Part shown: positions 8,268 through 16,677 of the stretch, one piece after another
How positions within the stretch are numbered: the stretch's first letter is position 1
Layout: the number at the start of each line of letters is the position of its first letter
Assembly (NCBI RefSeq): GCF_000426285.1
Contig: NZ_AUFB01000008.1
Coordinates: forward strand, 212,596 to 276,595
Source: Rhizobium leucaenae USDA 9039
GTDB lineage: Bacteria; Pseudomonadota; Alphaproteobacteria; Rhizobiales; Rhizobiaceae
Length of the DNA stretch: 64,000 nt
Direction: 5' to 3'
Made by a program: the position numbers and the translations under genes
The notes under the pieces: model-generated
Databases searched by the model: none
What the model was told of the DNA's origin: nothing
Seen by the model: the letters and a program-made list of their open reading frames with translations, nothing else

Positions 8268-9272
8268 ATGCAGATTTCGCGTCGTTCTTTCGCCATCGCC
8301 GCAGTCGCAGCCGGCATGCTTCTAACTGCGCCGGCAAGCGCTACCTTCGCTGCCGAGACAGATCAGGTCACCATCCGCTATCTCTCAAGCCAAGGCGGGC
8401 TTTCTGCCCATGAACTTGCCGATGCGCTCGGTTATTTCAAGGATACGGGTGTGACCGTAAAGGATGTCGGCTATGCTCCGGGCGGTCCGGCCTCTCTCTT
8501 TGCGCTGGCGTCTGGCAATGTCGAAGTCGGAGGTGCTGCCACTGCGGCGGTGCTGAACTCGATCGCCGGCGGCAACGATTTCGTTGCAGCCTATCCTTCG
8601 AACGGCATCGACAAGACAACCGAGAGTATCTTCTATTCGCTTGACGGCAGCCCGATCAAATCGATCAAGGATCTGGCCGGCAAGACGATCGCCGTCAATA
8701 CGCTTGGTGCCCATCTCGATTATACCGTGCGCGAGGCTCTGCATTCCGTCGGCCTGCCGGAAAATTCGGCCAAGCTCGTCGTCGTTCCAGGTCCGCAACT
8801 CGAGCAAGTTCTGCGTTCTAAGCAGGTTGATGTCTCAGCCTTCGGCTACTGGCAGAAAACCTATGAAGGCGTCGCTCTGAAAAGCGGTGGTCTCCAGAAA
8901 ATCTTCGGCGACACCGACGTGCTCGGCGAAATCGCCGGCGGCTTTACGGTGCTGCGTCGCGATTGGATCAAGCAACACCCGCAGGCGGCCAAGATCTTCA
9001 TTGAGAAGTCGCAGGTTGCGCTCGAATATGCTCGTGTTCATCCCGAGGAAACCAAAGCGGTCATTGCCAAGGTTCTCGCCTCGCGCGGCGAAAATGCCGA
9101 CATTGCGCAATATTTCACCGGCTATGGCGTGCGCGAAGGTGGCAAGGCCGTGCCGCGCGACCTGCAATTCTGGATCGATATCCTCGCTCGCGGCGGCGTT
9201 CTGAAACCGGGACAGCTCAAGGCGGAAGACATTCTCTACGATCCGGCGAATTTCGCCGTCGCCGGCAACTGA
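8268..9272 (+). CDS. ABC substrate-binding protein, SsuA/TauA type
   Basis: A 334-residue periplasmic binding protein of the NMT1/SsuA fold. The N-terminus has SRRSFAIAAVAAG, which resembles a Tat signal (S-R-R-x-F), and a likely cleavage after ATFAA. The mature part contains YAPGGPASLFALASGNVEVGG, IKDLAGKTIAVNTLGAHLDY and a VDVSAFGYW hinge region, all typical of sulfonate and aromatic-sulfonate binders. It would capture the substrate for the permease and ATPase on either side. ATG follows AATGGAG. The real ligand would need a binding assay. Confidence 0.87.
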   Translation: MQISRRSFAIAAVAAGMLLTAPASATFAAETDQVTIRYLSSQGGLSAHELADALGYFKDTGVTVKDVGYAPGGPASLFALASGNVEVGGAATAAVLNSIAGGNDFVAAYPSNGIDKTTESIFYSLDGSPIKSIKDLAGKTIAVNTLGAHLDYTVREALHSVGLPENSAKLVVVPGPQLEQVLRSKQVDVSAFGYWQKTYEGVALKSGGLQKIFGDTDVLGEIAGGFTVLRRDWIKQHPQAAKIFIEKSQVALEYARVHPEETKAVIAKVLASRGENADIAQYFTGYGVREGGKAVPRDLQFWIDILARGGVLKPGQLKAEDILYDPANFAVAGN

Positions 9273-9286
9273 GAAGGAGTGGGCCA

Positions 9287-10057
9287 ATGGCGGTTGCTGA
9301 ACTGACCTTGCGCGGAGAGGTGACGATCAAGAACCTCTCCAAATCCTACTCGATCAACGGCCGCCATCTCAATGTGCTGCAGGGCGTCAGCAACCACATT
9401 CGCGCCGGTGAAAGCCTGGCGATCGTGGGAGCTTCGGGTTCCGGCAAGACGACTCTGCTCAGGGTGCTCGCCGGGCTTGAGGATGCGGATCGCGGCGATG
9501 TGTTGATCGACGGCCAGCCCGTTCGGGGGGTCGGCGCGGATCGCGCGGTGATCTTCCAGGAGCCGAGGCTTCTGCCCTGGCTGACGGTGCTCGACAACGT
9601 CGCGTTCCCTCTTGAAAATCAGGGCCTGAGGAAGGCCGAGGCGAGGGCGCGTGCGCGCCACTATGTCCAGCTCGTGGGCCTCTCAGATTTTGCCGACGCC
9701 CTGCCCTCGCAGCTTTCGGGCGGCATGGCGCAGCGCGTCGGCATTGCGAGGGCACTCGCGGTGAAGCCTGAAATCCTACTGCTCGACGAGCCGTTCGGCG
9801 CACTCGACGCCATGACCAAGATCACCATGCAGGAAGAGCTTGCTCGCATCTGGCGCGAGGAAAATGTGACGATGATCCTCGTCACCCACGATTTGGAGGA
9901 GGCGGTCTATCTTGCTGACCGCGTTCTTATCCTTTCCAAGGAGAAGGGTGGTCGCACCCGCGAGATCGACATCGACCTCCCGCGGCCACGCAACCGCAGC
10001 GAGGCACGCTTCGTCAAGTTTCGCGAACAATTGTTGAATGCGTTCGGGCTGCACTGA
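9287..10057 (+). CDS. ABC transporter ATP-binding protein, SsuB/TauB type
   Basis: A 256-residue ATPase with Walker A GASGSGKTT (about residues 48-56), Q-loop FQEPRLLPWLTV, signature LSGGMAQRVGIARAL, Walker B LLLDEPFGALD and the switch His in LVTHDLEEA. The QEPRLLPW sequence is characteristic of the nitrate/sulfonate/taurine importer group. GAAGGAG lies before its ATG, 14 bp after the binding protein. It is the last gene of the monooxygenase-importer operon; the next gene lies on the other strand. Confidence 0.9.
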   Translation: MAVAELTLRGEVTIKNLSKSYSINGRHLNVLQGVSNHIRAGESLAIVGASGSGKTTLLRVLAGLEDADRGDVLIDGQPVRGVGADRAVIFQEPRLLPWLTVLDNVAFPLENQGLRKAEARARARHYVQLVGLSDFADALPSQLSGGMAQRVGIARALAVKPEILLLDEPFGALDAMTKITMQEELARIWREENVTMILVTHDLEEAVYLADRVLILSKEKGGRTREIDIDLPRPRNRSEARFVKFREQLLNAFGLH

Positions 10058-10161
10058 AGTCGGCTAAATAGCCCTGTCCGCGGCTGCGGCGGCCGGGTAA
10101 CTTCCCCAGGCTGTTGCGAGCGCTCGCCGCCTGAGGAAATCGGGAAGCGGCACGCCCGAAC

Positions 10162-11949
10162 TCAATGCTTTTCAAGCACCTCATGCTCGTAAAGCTGATC
10201 CATGCTGAGGGATGCGACGGCGGCGAAGGAGGTTTGATTGCGGACCCGCCCGCCGGAGAGGATGACGACATCGTCGCAGAAGGAGATCGTGCTGCGATGA
10301 TGGCTGATCACGATCGTCGTTCGGCGCCCGGCTCGCGATTTCAAAGTTTCGACGATCGCCGCTTCCGATAAGCCGTCCATGGCATTGGTCGCTTCATCGA
10401 GGATGAGGATGTCGGGATCTCGCACAAGCGCTCTTGCTAGCGCGATCCGCTGCCGCTGCCCGGCCGACAGGCTTGCACCCCGATAGCCGACAATCGTTTC
10501 ATATCCATCCGGCAGCTTCTCGATGAATTCATGCGCCTCGGCAAGTCTGGCGGCACGTTCTGCCTCGGCGAGCGAAGCACTCTGCCCATAGGCGATGTTT
10601 TCGAGAATAGTGCCGTCCACCAGTTCCAGGTCCTGGCTGGCGAGGGCGATCCGGTTGCGCCATTGGGCGGGATCCATGCGGTGGAGCAGTGACCCGTCGA
10701 TGAGAATGTTGCCCTCGTCGGGTTCGACAAAGCGGCAGAGAAGATTGACGATCGTCGTTTTTCCCGCGCCGGAGCGGCCGACGATCGCGGTGGAGCGGCC
10801 GTGACGGATTTCGAAGCTGGCGGAGCGCAGTACCGTGGGCCGGGAAGCCGAGCCGGGGTATTTGAAGCTCACGCCATCGAACTTGATTTCTCCATGCAGC
10901 CCATGCGCCGGCTCATTTCCAGACGGCGGTCTCGGCTTGCCGGTGGAATCCAGCAGCCAGCGCACCTCCTCCAGCGATCCGCTCCAGCCTAACACCTGGC
11001 TCCATGCCTGCTGCAGGGCACGCACGTGTGGCTGCAGCCGATAGAGCAGGACGACGAAGGCCACTATGATCGGAAAACTGACACCCCAAGCCCATGCGCT
11101 CACCACGACCGCAAGGAAAAGGGCGGAATGCATAACCTCGGTCAGCGGAGGCAGGGCGCCCTGACGGGTCTGCAGAATGAAGCTCGCTTTGCGAACGGCG
11201 TTCGAAGCCCCGTCGAAGATCGCTTTTTCGCGCGCCTCCTGGCCGAAGGCGCGGATCAGCCGGCCGGCATGGACGAGATGCAGCATTCTGCTGGCGAGCT
11301 CGTTATTGAAGGACGTGACGTCGCGGCTCGGCATTCTCAGGGTGGAGGAGAGGACGGCATGCGCAATCTGAATGAGGATGAGGCCGATCGTGACGCAGAA
11401 CGTCATTTGCCATGAAAGCAGCAGCAGGAATGTCAGCAGGATAATCGCCGCCGATGCGTTCACGATCGCGCCAAGCACTGTCTGTATCGCATCCGACGCC
11501 CGCCAGGATTCGTTCGAAATGATGTTCAGCAGCCGACCGGGACTTTCCTTCAGGAAAAAGGGATATCCGATCTTCAGGAGTTGATCGGCGAGCGCGCTGC
11601 GGATTGCATGACCAGCCTTTCCGTAGATGAAGTTGGTGAGCGCCGTGTTGGTGAAGGCAAGAATGTTCTTCAACGTGATCAGTGCAAGGATGCAGGCGGC
11701 GATGGCCATCAGCCGCTGCTGATCATCCAGGCCCGAACCCACCTGCTGGAAGAGCGCCGAAAATCCGCCAAGCCCCGTCTGGTCCTTTTGACCGCCGATG
11801 ATGCTCAGCATCGGGATGATGAGTCCGATGCCGGTGCCTTCGAGCACGGCGCCGATCAGGCCGAAAACGACGACGACGGGCAGGAGGCGCATCTGCCGGC
11901 CAAGCGCCTGGCGCAGAATCTGCAGGCCGGGCAGGAGGAGTTTCAGCAT
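10162..11949 (-). CDS. ABC exporter, fused permease and ATPase (MsbA-like)
   Basis: A 595-residue half-transporter. The N-terminal half has about six membrane segments (PF00664-like). The C-terminal half has Walker A GRSGAGKTT, signature LSAGQRQRIALARAL (with Ala in place of the usual second Gly), Walker B ILILDEATNAMD and the switch His in ISHHRST. It would work as a homodimer in the inner membrane. It is the last gene of a leftward four-gene set with two glycosyltransferases and an acyltransferase, so it probably flips a glycolipid or oligosaccharide. It follows the glycosyltransferase by 6 bp. Confidence 0.85.
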   Translation of the reverse strand: MLKLLLPGLQILRQALGRQMRLLPVVVVFGLIGAVLEGTGIGLIIPMLSIIGGQKDQTGLGGFSALFQQVGSGLDDQQRLMAIAACILALITLKNILAFTNTALTNFIYGKAGHAIRSALADQLLKIGYPFFLKESPGRLLNIISNESWRASDAIQTVLGAIVNASAAIILLTFLLLLSWQMTFCVTIGLILIQIAHAVLSSTLRMPSRDVTSFNNELASRMLHLVHAGRLIRAFGQEAREKAIFDGASNAVRKASFILQTRQGALPPLTEVMHSALFLAVVVSAWAWGVSFPIIVAFVVLLYRLQPHVRALQQAWSQVLGWSGSLEEVRWLLDSTGKPRPPSGNEPAHGLHGEIKFDGVSFKYPGSASRPTVLRSASFEIRHGRSTAIVGRSGAGKTTIVNLLCRFVEPDEGNILIDGSLLHRMDPAQWRNRIALASQDLELVDGTILENIAYGQSASLAEAERAARLAEAHEFIEKLPDGYETIVGYRGASLSAGQRQRIALARALVRDPDILILDEATNAMDGLSEAAIVETLKSRAGRRTTIVISHHRSTISFCDDVVILSGGRVRNQTSFAAVASLSMDQLYEHEVLEKH

Positions 11950-11955
11950 GGCGGA

Positions 11956-12990
11956 TTACCCCAAAGAGCGTGTTGCCTGTTTGATCTTGTCCAATTCCGG
12001 CTGCCGGTGTCGACCTGTCACGGCAAGGCCCGCAAACTCGACCGCGCCCAGCAAATTCATGGACACGATCGGCCAGTGGGACAAGGAGACTTCCGGATCG
12101 AAGCGGTCTCCGCCCCACGATTCCCGACAGGCCGAGCGAAAAGTCCAGTAGAAATGCCGCAGGAGCCACGGTGCCTTGAACAGATGCTTTAGGCAAAGAC
12201 CGCCGTTTCCGAGGCTGTAGTTGCGGTGAAGCCGCTCGATGGCCTCCCGTGTATTGCGTCCATGATAATGCAGAACGCTCATGTCGGGCACATATTCAAT
12301 GGGGATGCCGAGTTGAAAGGCGCGGACGATATAGTCGGTATCCTCGGCCGATTGCAGAAAGCTGCCGGCGCCGAAGCGTTCGTCGAAATAGCCGACCCGC
12401 AGGGCAACCTCCCTATGCATTGTCATGTTGCAGCCCAGAATGAAGCCGCCTGGATGGATGTCGGGGGTAAAGCGAGCCCTTTGTAGCGATCGCTTGATGG
12501 TAAACGGCAGATCGAGCGCATTGCCCAGTTCGACGCGGCCGCCGCGGATGATGCAGCCTTCATCGCTCAGATAGTGCCGCTCCAGATCCCGCAGGTAATG
12601 CAGCCCCACTTCGCAATCGTCGTCGATGAAAATCAGGATACGCCCGCGAGATCGCTCCATCCCCGCATTGCGGGCTGCGGCAAGGCCGCGGCGATGTTCC
12701 AACACCGGTGTGATCGTCATGCCCGAGGTTGTGGCGATGCGGGCCAGTCGCTCGGCGGTATCATCGGTCGAGCCATTGTCGACGACCACCAGTTCGCTGG
12801 TCATCGAGGCATGCGAACGACAGGTCGCCTCGATCGATCGGATGCACGCCTCGAGCGCTTCCGCGCGGTTGCGGGTGCAGACGATGAAACTCGCCGCGGG
12901 ATCACGACCGCTGGAAGCCTTCGGGGGCTCTGCGGATGGCTGCGCACACTTGCGCAGGATTTCGGCACGCTCCGCGGCCATCTCAGGCAA
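11956..12990 (-). CDS. Glycosyltransferase family 2
   Basis: A 344-residue protein with a GT-A fold. The N-terminal domain shows FIVCTRNRAEALEACI, VVDNGSTDDTAERL and the metal-binding FIDDDCE (D-x-D). A candidate acceptor-binding site includes FGAGSFLQSAEDTDYI. The last third has no clear transmembrane anchor. It overlaps the upstream glycosyltransferase by 8 bp, indicating translational coupling. Family members move a sugar from a nucleotide-sugar to a growing saccharide. Neither sugar donor nor acceptor can be read from the sequence. Confidence 0.85.
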   Translation of the reverse strand: MPEMAAERAEILRKCAQPSAEPPKASSGRDPAASFIVCTRNRAEALEACIRSIEATCRSHASMTSELVVVDNGSTDDTAERLARIATTSGMTITPVLEHRRGLAAARNAGMERSRGRILIFIDDDCEVGLHYLRDLERHYLSDEGCIIRGGRVELGNALDLPFTIKRSLQRARFTPDIHPGGFILGCNMTMHREVALRVGYFDERFGAGSFLQSAEDTDYIVRAFQLGIPIEYVPDMSVLHYHGRNTREAIERLHRNYSLGNGGLCLKHLFKAPWLLRHFYWTFRSACRESWGGDRFDPEVSLSHWPIVSMNLLGAVEFAGLAVTGRHRQPELDKIKQATRSLG

Positions 12991-14086
12991 GCCCCTGCAG
13001 CGGCGGCACGTTCTTTATCGGTACCGATTGCCTGTATCTCGCCAGCGCATCGAGGCGGACGCTCGCATTGCCCCAGATGCGGCTGCACCAGGGCGCGTAG
13101 GCGGCGGCGCGCAGGCCATACCGTTCCTGGCGCCGAATTGTATGCCATTTCCCGGTTTGCGTCAGGAACTGATGCGTAAGCTGCGGCTGCTTCTCGTCGG
13201 CGATGAGCTGATAGACGAAATAGAAGAAGCACATGAAGCCTTCCTTATGGCTCGCAGAGGTCTGCATGCCGCGCGCGGCGATCTTTTCTTCGATGGCGAG
13301 GAGACAGTCGGCAGCACGTCGAACCGTATCCGGCGTCACCGCCGCGCCGATAGCGTGCAGAGCATCGGCATCGTCGATCAGGGATTCCCGTTGGAGATTT
13401 TCTGCCGCGATCTTCAGATGCGTCCGGCGCATCGGCCATTTGTGCTTGTTGGTGACGCTCTCGTCGTGAACCCGGTAGGCAACGAGGCTGTCGTCGATCA
13501 TGGCGGCGGGAAATTCGCGCGTGATGCGCCGGAACACATCGAAATCCTCCGCATGCACATAGGTCGCATCGTATGCCAGCATGTCCGCGGGAATGATGTT
13601 GCGATTGTATATTACGGTCGAATGCATGAAGACGGTGTAGAACATCGACAAGACATGCCAGTCGGCCGATTGATGGATCGGATTGGGCGTGCCACGCACG
13701 ACGCGATTGCCGATGAGCCGATCGACGCCCGTGCCGCAGATCGCCAATCGAGGCCGCTCTTGGAACAGGGCGATCTGGCGGGAAAAGCGGGTCGGATAGG
13801 CGATATCGTCGGCATCCATCCTGGCGACAAGCTCGCCATTCGCCATGGCAATGCCTTCGTTGAGGGTCGCGATAAGCCCGCGGTTCTCGCGCGAGACGAT
13901 ACGGAGCCGGCCGTCGGCCTCCTGGTGGCGTTGCAGGATGTCCAGCGAGCGATCGGTGGAACCATCGTCGATGGCGATGACATCAAGGCGCTTGTAATCC
14001 TGCCGCAGGATGCTCTCGATGGCGGCGGCGAGATAGGGTTCGCCGTTATAGACAGGCAGCACGACAGAGATCAGTGGGCCGGACAT
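12983..14086 (-). CDS. Glycosyltransferase family 2
   Basis: A 367-residue GT2 enzyme starting MSGPLISVVLPVYNGEPYL. It has IAIDDGSTDRSLDIL, the D-x-D-type ARMDADD, then HAEDFDVFRRI, which holds the ED acid expected of inverting GT2 enzymes. The C-terminal quarter is unlike its neighbour and may bind a partner or the membrane. It lies 15 bp after the acyltransferase gene. It probably makes a surface oligosaccharide with the next glycosyltransferase. Confidence 0.85.
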   Translation of the reverse strand: MSGPLISVVLPVYNGEPYLAAAIESILRQDYKRLDVIAIDDGSTDRSLDILQRHQEADGRLRIVSRENRGLIATLNEGIAMANGELVARMDADDIAYPTRFSRQIALFQERPRLAICGTGVDRLIGNRVVRGTPNPIHQSADWHVLSMFYTVFMHSTVIYNRNIIPADMLAYDATYVHAEDFDVFRRITREFPAAMIDDSLVAYRVHDESVTNKHKWPMRRTHLKIAAENLQRESLIDDADALHAIGAAVTPDTVRRAADCLLAIEEKIAARGMQTSASHKEGFMCFFYFVYQLIADEKQPQLTHQFLTQTGKWHTIRRQERYGLRAAAYAPWCSRIWGNASVRLDALARYRQSVPIKNVPPLQGLA

Positions 14087-14101
14087 TCTTCAACTCGTCA
14101 G

Positions 14102-15301
14102 CTATTGTAAATCAGATGTTTGGACGGCGCCCCCACGAATGCCCTCATTGCGGTGGGAGAGCGCCGTGTTGTAGGCCTTGGAGCCGTGTCCATGCTCCCC
14201 CGGTTCGCTCGCGATTGCGATCGATGGGACAGCGGGCTGATGGCCGCGGGCCGCATAAGGGAAGTAGCGTTTGAGGTTGTTCAAAGGCTTCTCGAAAACC
14301 AGCCAGGAAATCGAGGCCAGCATCAGTGTCGCGACGCTTCCGACGATCAAGCGCCCAAGGCCTTGTTCCGAGACATTGACCGGAATCCAGGTTTGCGCCT
14401 TGACGATCAGCGAAAGGACGATTGGATGGAAGAGGTAGATGCCGTAGCTTATCCGGCCGGTGGCCGCTATCGGGGGGGATTCGAGCAATCGGCCAAAGAG
14501 GGATCGAAAACCCGAGGCGCCGCAGCCTACAAGCATGACGAGCGGCACGAGCGGGAAAACCTCCGAGCCTATCCAGATCACCCAGTCAAGCGTCGGTGTG
14601 ATGGGATCGGGCCGCAGCCATAGCGCCACGGCAGCAGCGGCGGCCAGCGGCATCCAGCTCTGTCGCATCCATTGCGGCCAGCCCTGCGTTCGTTCGCGAT
14701 AGGCTGCGAGCAAGGCGCCGCCCGCCAGCGCATCCATCGAGGCCGAAGGGAGCAGGTCTCGCATCAGGGAGGGAGTCCACGTCAGCGGCCAACAGAGGCG
14801 GTAGGCAAGCGAGCATGCGATGACAGCGATACAGATTCGTTCGGTCAGCCGGCGCGGCGCGAGCAGGATCACCAGCGGCCAGGCGATATAGAATTGTTCC
14901 TCGATGCTGAGGCTCCAGGTATGGCAGAGCACCCAAGGCGTCCATTCGCCGCGCAGCGCATACCAATAGTTCGACAGATAGAGCGCGTGCCATTTGACGT
15001 TGCCGCGAGCTCCTTCGAGGTCGAGGAAATAGACGAAGGCCAGCATGGCAAAATAGGGAGGAAATATGCGTAACACGCGGCGGATATAGAAGGCTTTAAA
15101 TGCCGTGACCGGCTGGTATCGGGCATCGGCTCGCGCCTGCAGCAACAGCCGCGTTATCAGAAAGCCGCTGAGCACGAAAAAGAGGCGAACTCCGAGATGG
15201 CCCCAGATGGACCTGTCGGCTGCAAAAAAGTGTGCATACAGCACCATGCTGACGGCAACAGTTCTCAGCCCGTCCAATTGGCGGTCGCGTATGTTCGCCA
15301 T
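14102..15301 (-). CDS. Acyltransferase family 3 (OafA-like) membrane protein
   Basis: A 399-residue integral membrane protein. The first residues RDRQLDGLRTVAVSMVLYAHFF contain the R-x-x-x-D-x-x-R-x-x-A-x-x-x-x-x-x-H pattern of the acyltransferase-3 family, whose His is catalytic. About ten hydrophobic segments follow. Such proteins O-acetylate (or succinylate) polysaccharides such as exopolysaccharide, O-antigen or Nod factor. I choose the ATG at 15301; the frame extends 16 codons further upstream without family resemblance. It is the first gene of the leftward surface-glycan operon. Confidence 0.82.
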   Translation of the reverse strand: MANIRDRQLDGLRTVAVSMVLYAHFFAADRSIWGHLGVRLFFVLSGFLITRLLLQARADARYQPVTAFKAFYIRRVLRIFPPYFAMLAFVYFLDLEGARGNVKWHALYLSNYWYALRGEWTPWVLCHTWSLSIEEQFYIAWPLVILLAPRRLTERICIAVIACSLAYRLCWPLTWTPSLMRDLLPSASMDALAGGALLAAYRERTQGWPQWMRQSWMPLAAAAAVALWLRPDPITPTLDWVIWIGSEVFPLVPLVMLVGCGASGFRSLFGRLLESPPIAATGRISYGIYLFHPIVLSLIVKAQTWIPVNVSEQGLGRLIVGSVATLMLASISWLVFEKPLNNLKRYFPYAARGHQPAVPSIAIASEPGEHGHGSKAYNTALSHRNEGIRGGAVQTSDLQ

Positions 15302-15615
15302 CGACACCCCCGCTTTCAGTCTTGTGGGACACTCTCTTTGACGCGCCACTCCCGATGCTGTGTCGCTTGCGTCTATTGTTCATCTTTGCGGCCTCGCACC
15401 GATGAACCAACGAGCAACTTTACGAGGGTGCACGAGCGAATCCGGCCAAACTTGGGCCGTCGCGGCGTAATCGGTGGGAGTTTGATCACGTGTTTGAAAC
15501 AAAGTGAGATCTTTTCGAATAATCGGAAATATTCGGACCTCTACGTCGAGACGCTCAAAGTGAGGCGCGGAACTTGCGCGGACCATCGCCGGCGGACTGC
15601 TCACGCCTCTACAAG

Positions 15616-16389
15616 CTACGCCTCGAAGAGCTTTACACCCGTCATGTCGGCCAGCTTGTTCATGAGGCTATCCTGGTACGCGGGATCGGTGACCTCCGCG
15701 GCGGGCTGGCGTCGTTGGCGGTGGTACCAGTAAGCACCGCTGGTCTTCGCGGCTTCATCGTTGCTGGTCGCCAGCCAGGTCTGGGTTTGATGACCCATCT
15801 GAAGATCGTCAGGCGCTCCGGCGCCGCCCATTTTTGTGGGAACCCAGCCGGGATCCACCGCATTGCTGAGGACTTCCGGCCAGTGTCGCGCAACGGCGGC
15901 TGCGATGGTCGCGACATGCAGCTTGCTTTCGGAATAGGCGCGGCTTGCATTCCAGGAGCGTTGTTTCCAATCGATATCATCGATAGGCCCTCCGCCGCTC
16001 TGGTGCATGCCGCTGCTCAAGTAGATCAGGCGATCGGGTCGTTCGATCAATGCGGTGAGCAGGTAAGGGGCGAGCGTATTGACCGCCAAGGTCTTCGCAT
16101 GGCCTTCGGCGGTGTCTCCTCGGTTTCTCTCAAGATAGATGCCGGCATTGTGGATGACTGCGTTCATACGACCGATCCCGTTGACTTGATCCGCGATGGC
16201 GCGCGTTTCCGCGTCACTGCTAAGATCGCCGATGACGACTGCCAGAGCCCTGGATTTCAGGTCGGCGACAGCCGAAGCTCGATCGCTTGAGCGCGCATGC
16301 AAGATGACTTCATGGCCTTCACCCATGAGGGCGCTCGCCGCCGCCAAACCGAGACCGTCGGTGGACCCTGTAACGAAAACACGGCTCAT
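15616..16389 (-). CDS. SDR-family oxidoreductase
   Basis: A 257-residue short-chain dehydrogenase with VTGSTDGLG near the N-terminus, IHNAGIY, and the Ser/Tyr-x-x-x-Lys centre in YSESKLH. It resembles plant-type and retinol-like oxidoreductases that act on bulky alcohols. The ATG at 16389 is 8 bp after AAAGG; an in-frame GTG three codons upstream would overlap that site and is rejected. It stands alone between the surface-glycan operon and the exporter gene. The substrate is unknown. Confidence 0.8.
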   Translation of the reverse strand: MSRVFVTGSTDGLGLAAASALMGEGHEVILHARSSDRASAVADLKSRALAVVIGDLSSDAETRAIADQVNGIGRMNAVIHNAGIYLERNRGDTAEGHAKTLAVNTLAPYLLTALIERPDRLIYLSSGMHQSGGGPIDDIDWKQRSWNASRAYSESKLHVATIAAAVARHWPEVLSNAVDPGWVPTKMGGAGAPDDLQMGHQTQTWLATSNDEAAKTSGAYWYHRQRRQPAAEVTDPAYQDSLMNKLADMTGVKLFEA

Positions 16390-16560
16390 GGTGATCACCT
16401 TTCATAATGCTCTTGCTGAGGCACTCGCTGTACGCCTGCAACGGATCGAAGCCTCGCAGCGGGAGCGTTGATCGCGCAACGCTACATATGCTTCAAGCCC
16501 GCACAAACCAGTCAGCCGTCTTAAATATTTAAATGACGTGCGTTTGTTCGCCACCGCAAA

Positions 16561-16584
16561 GTCCGGCTCCGGGTCATGCCGGAC
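16561..16584 (-). terminator. Perfect 7-bp-stem hairpin after the MFS gene
   Basis: GTCCGGC and GCCGGAC pair perfectly across a 10-nt loop, about 95 bp after the MFS stop on its transcript. Only a short run of three U follows, so it is a weak terminator candidate. Confidence 0.3.
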
Positions 16585-16677
16585 GAGACGAGCGATATGA
16601 CCTAATCTCCCTCTGTCGGCGCTAGTGGAGGGCTTTTTTGTCGTGGCGCGCAAAGCCGGTCGGTGATCATGCCGCTC

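Noticed and set aside
12626..14110. A 494-codon open frame on the plus strand
   Set aside because: It lies opposite two clear glycosyltransferase genes and has shadow-like composition.
16609..16639. Hairpin CCCTC...GAGGG followed by CTTTTTT
   Set aside because: The T-run is on the plus strand, but the genes around it are on the minus strand, so it would not end any known transcript.
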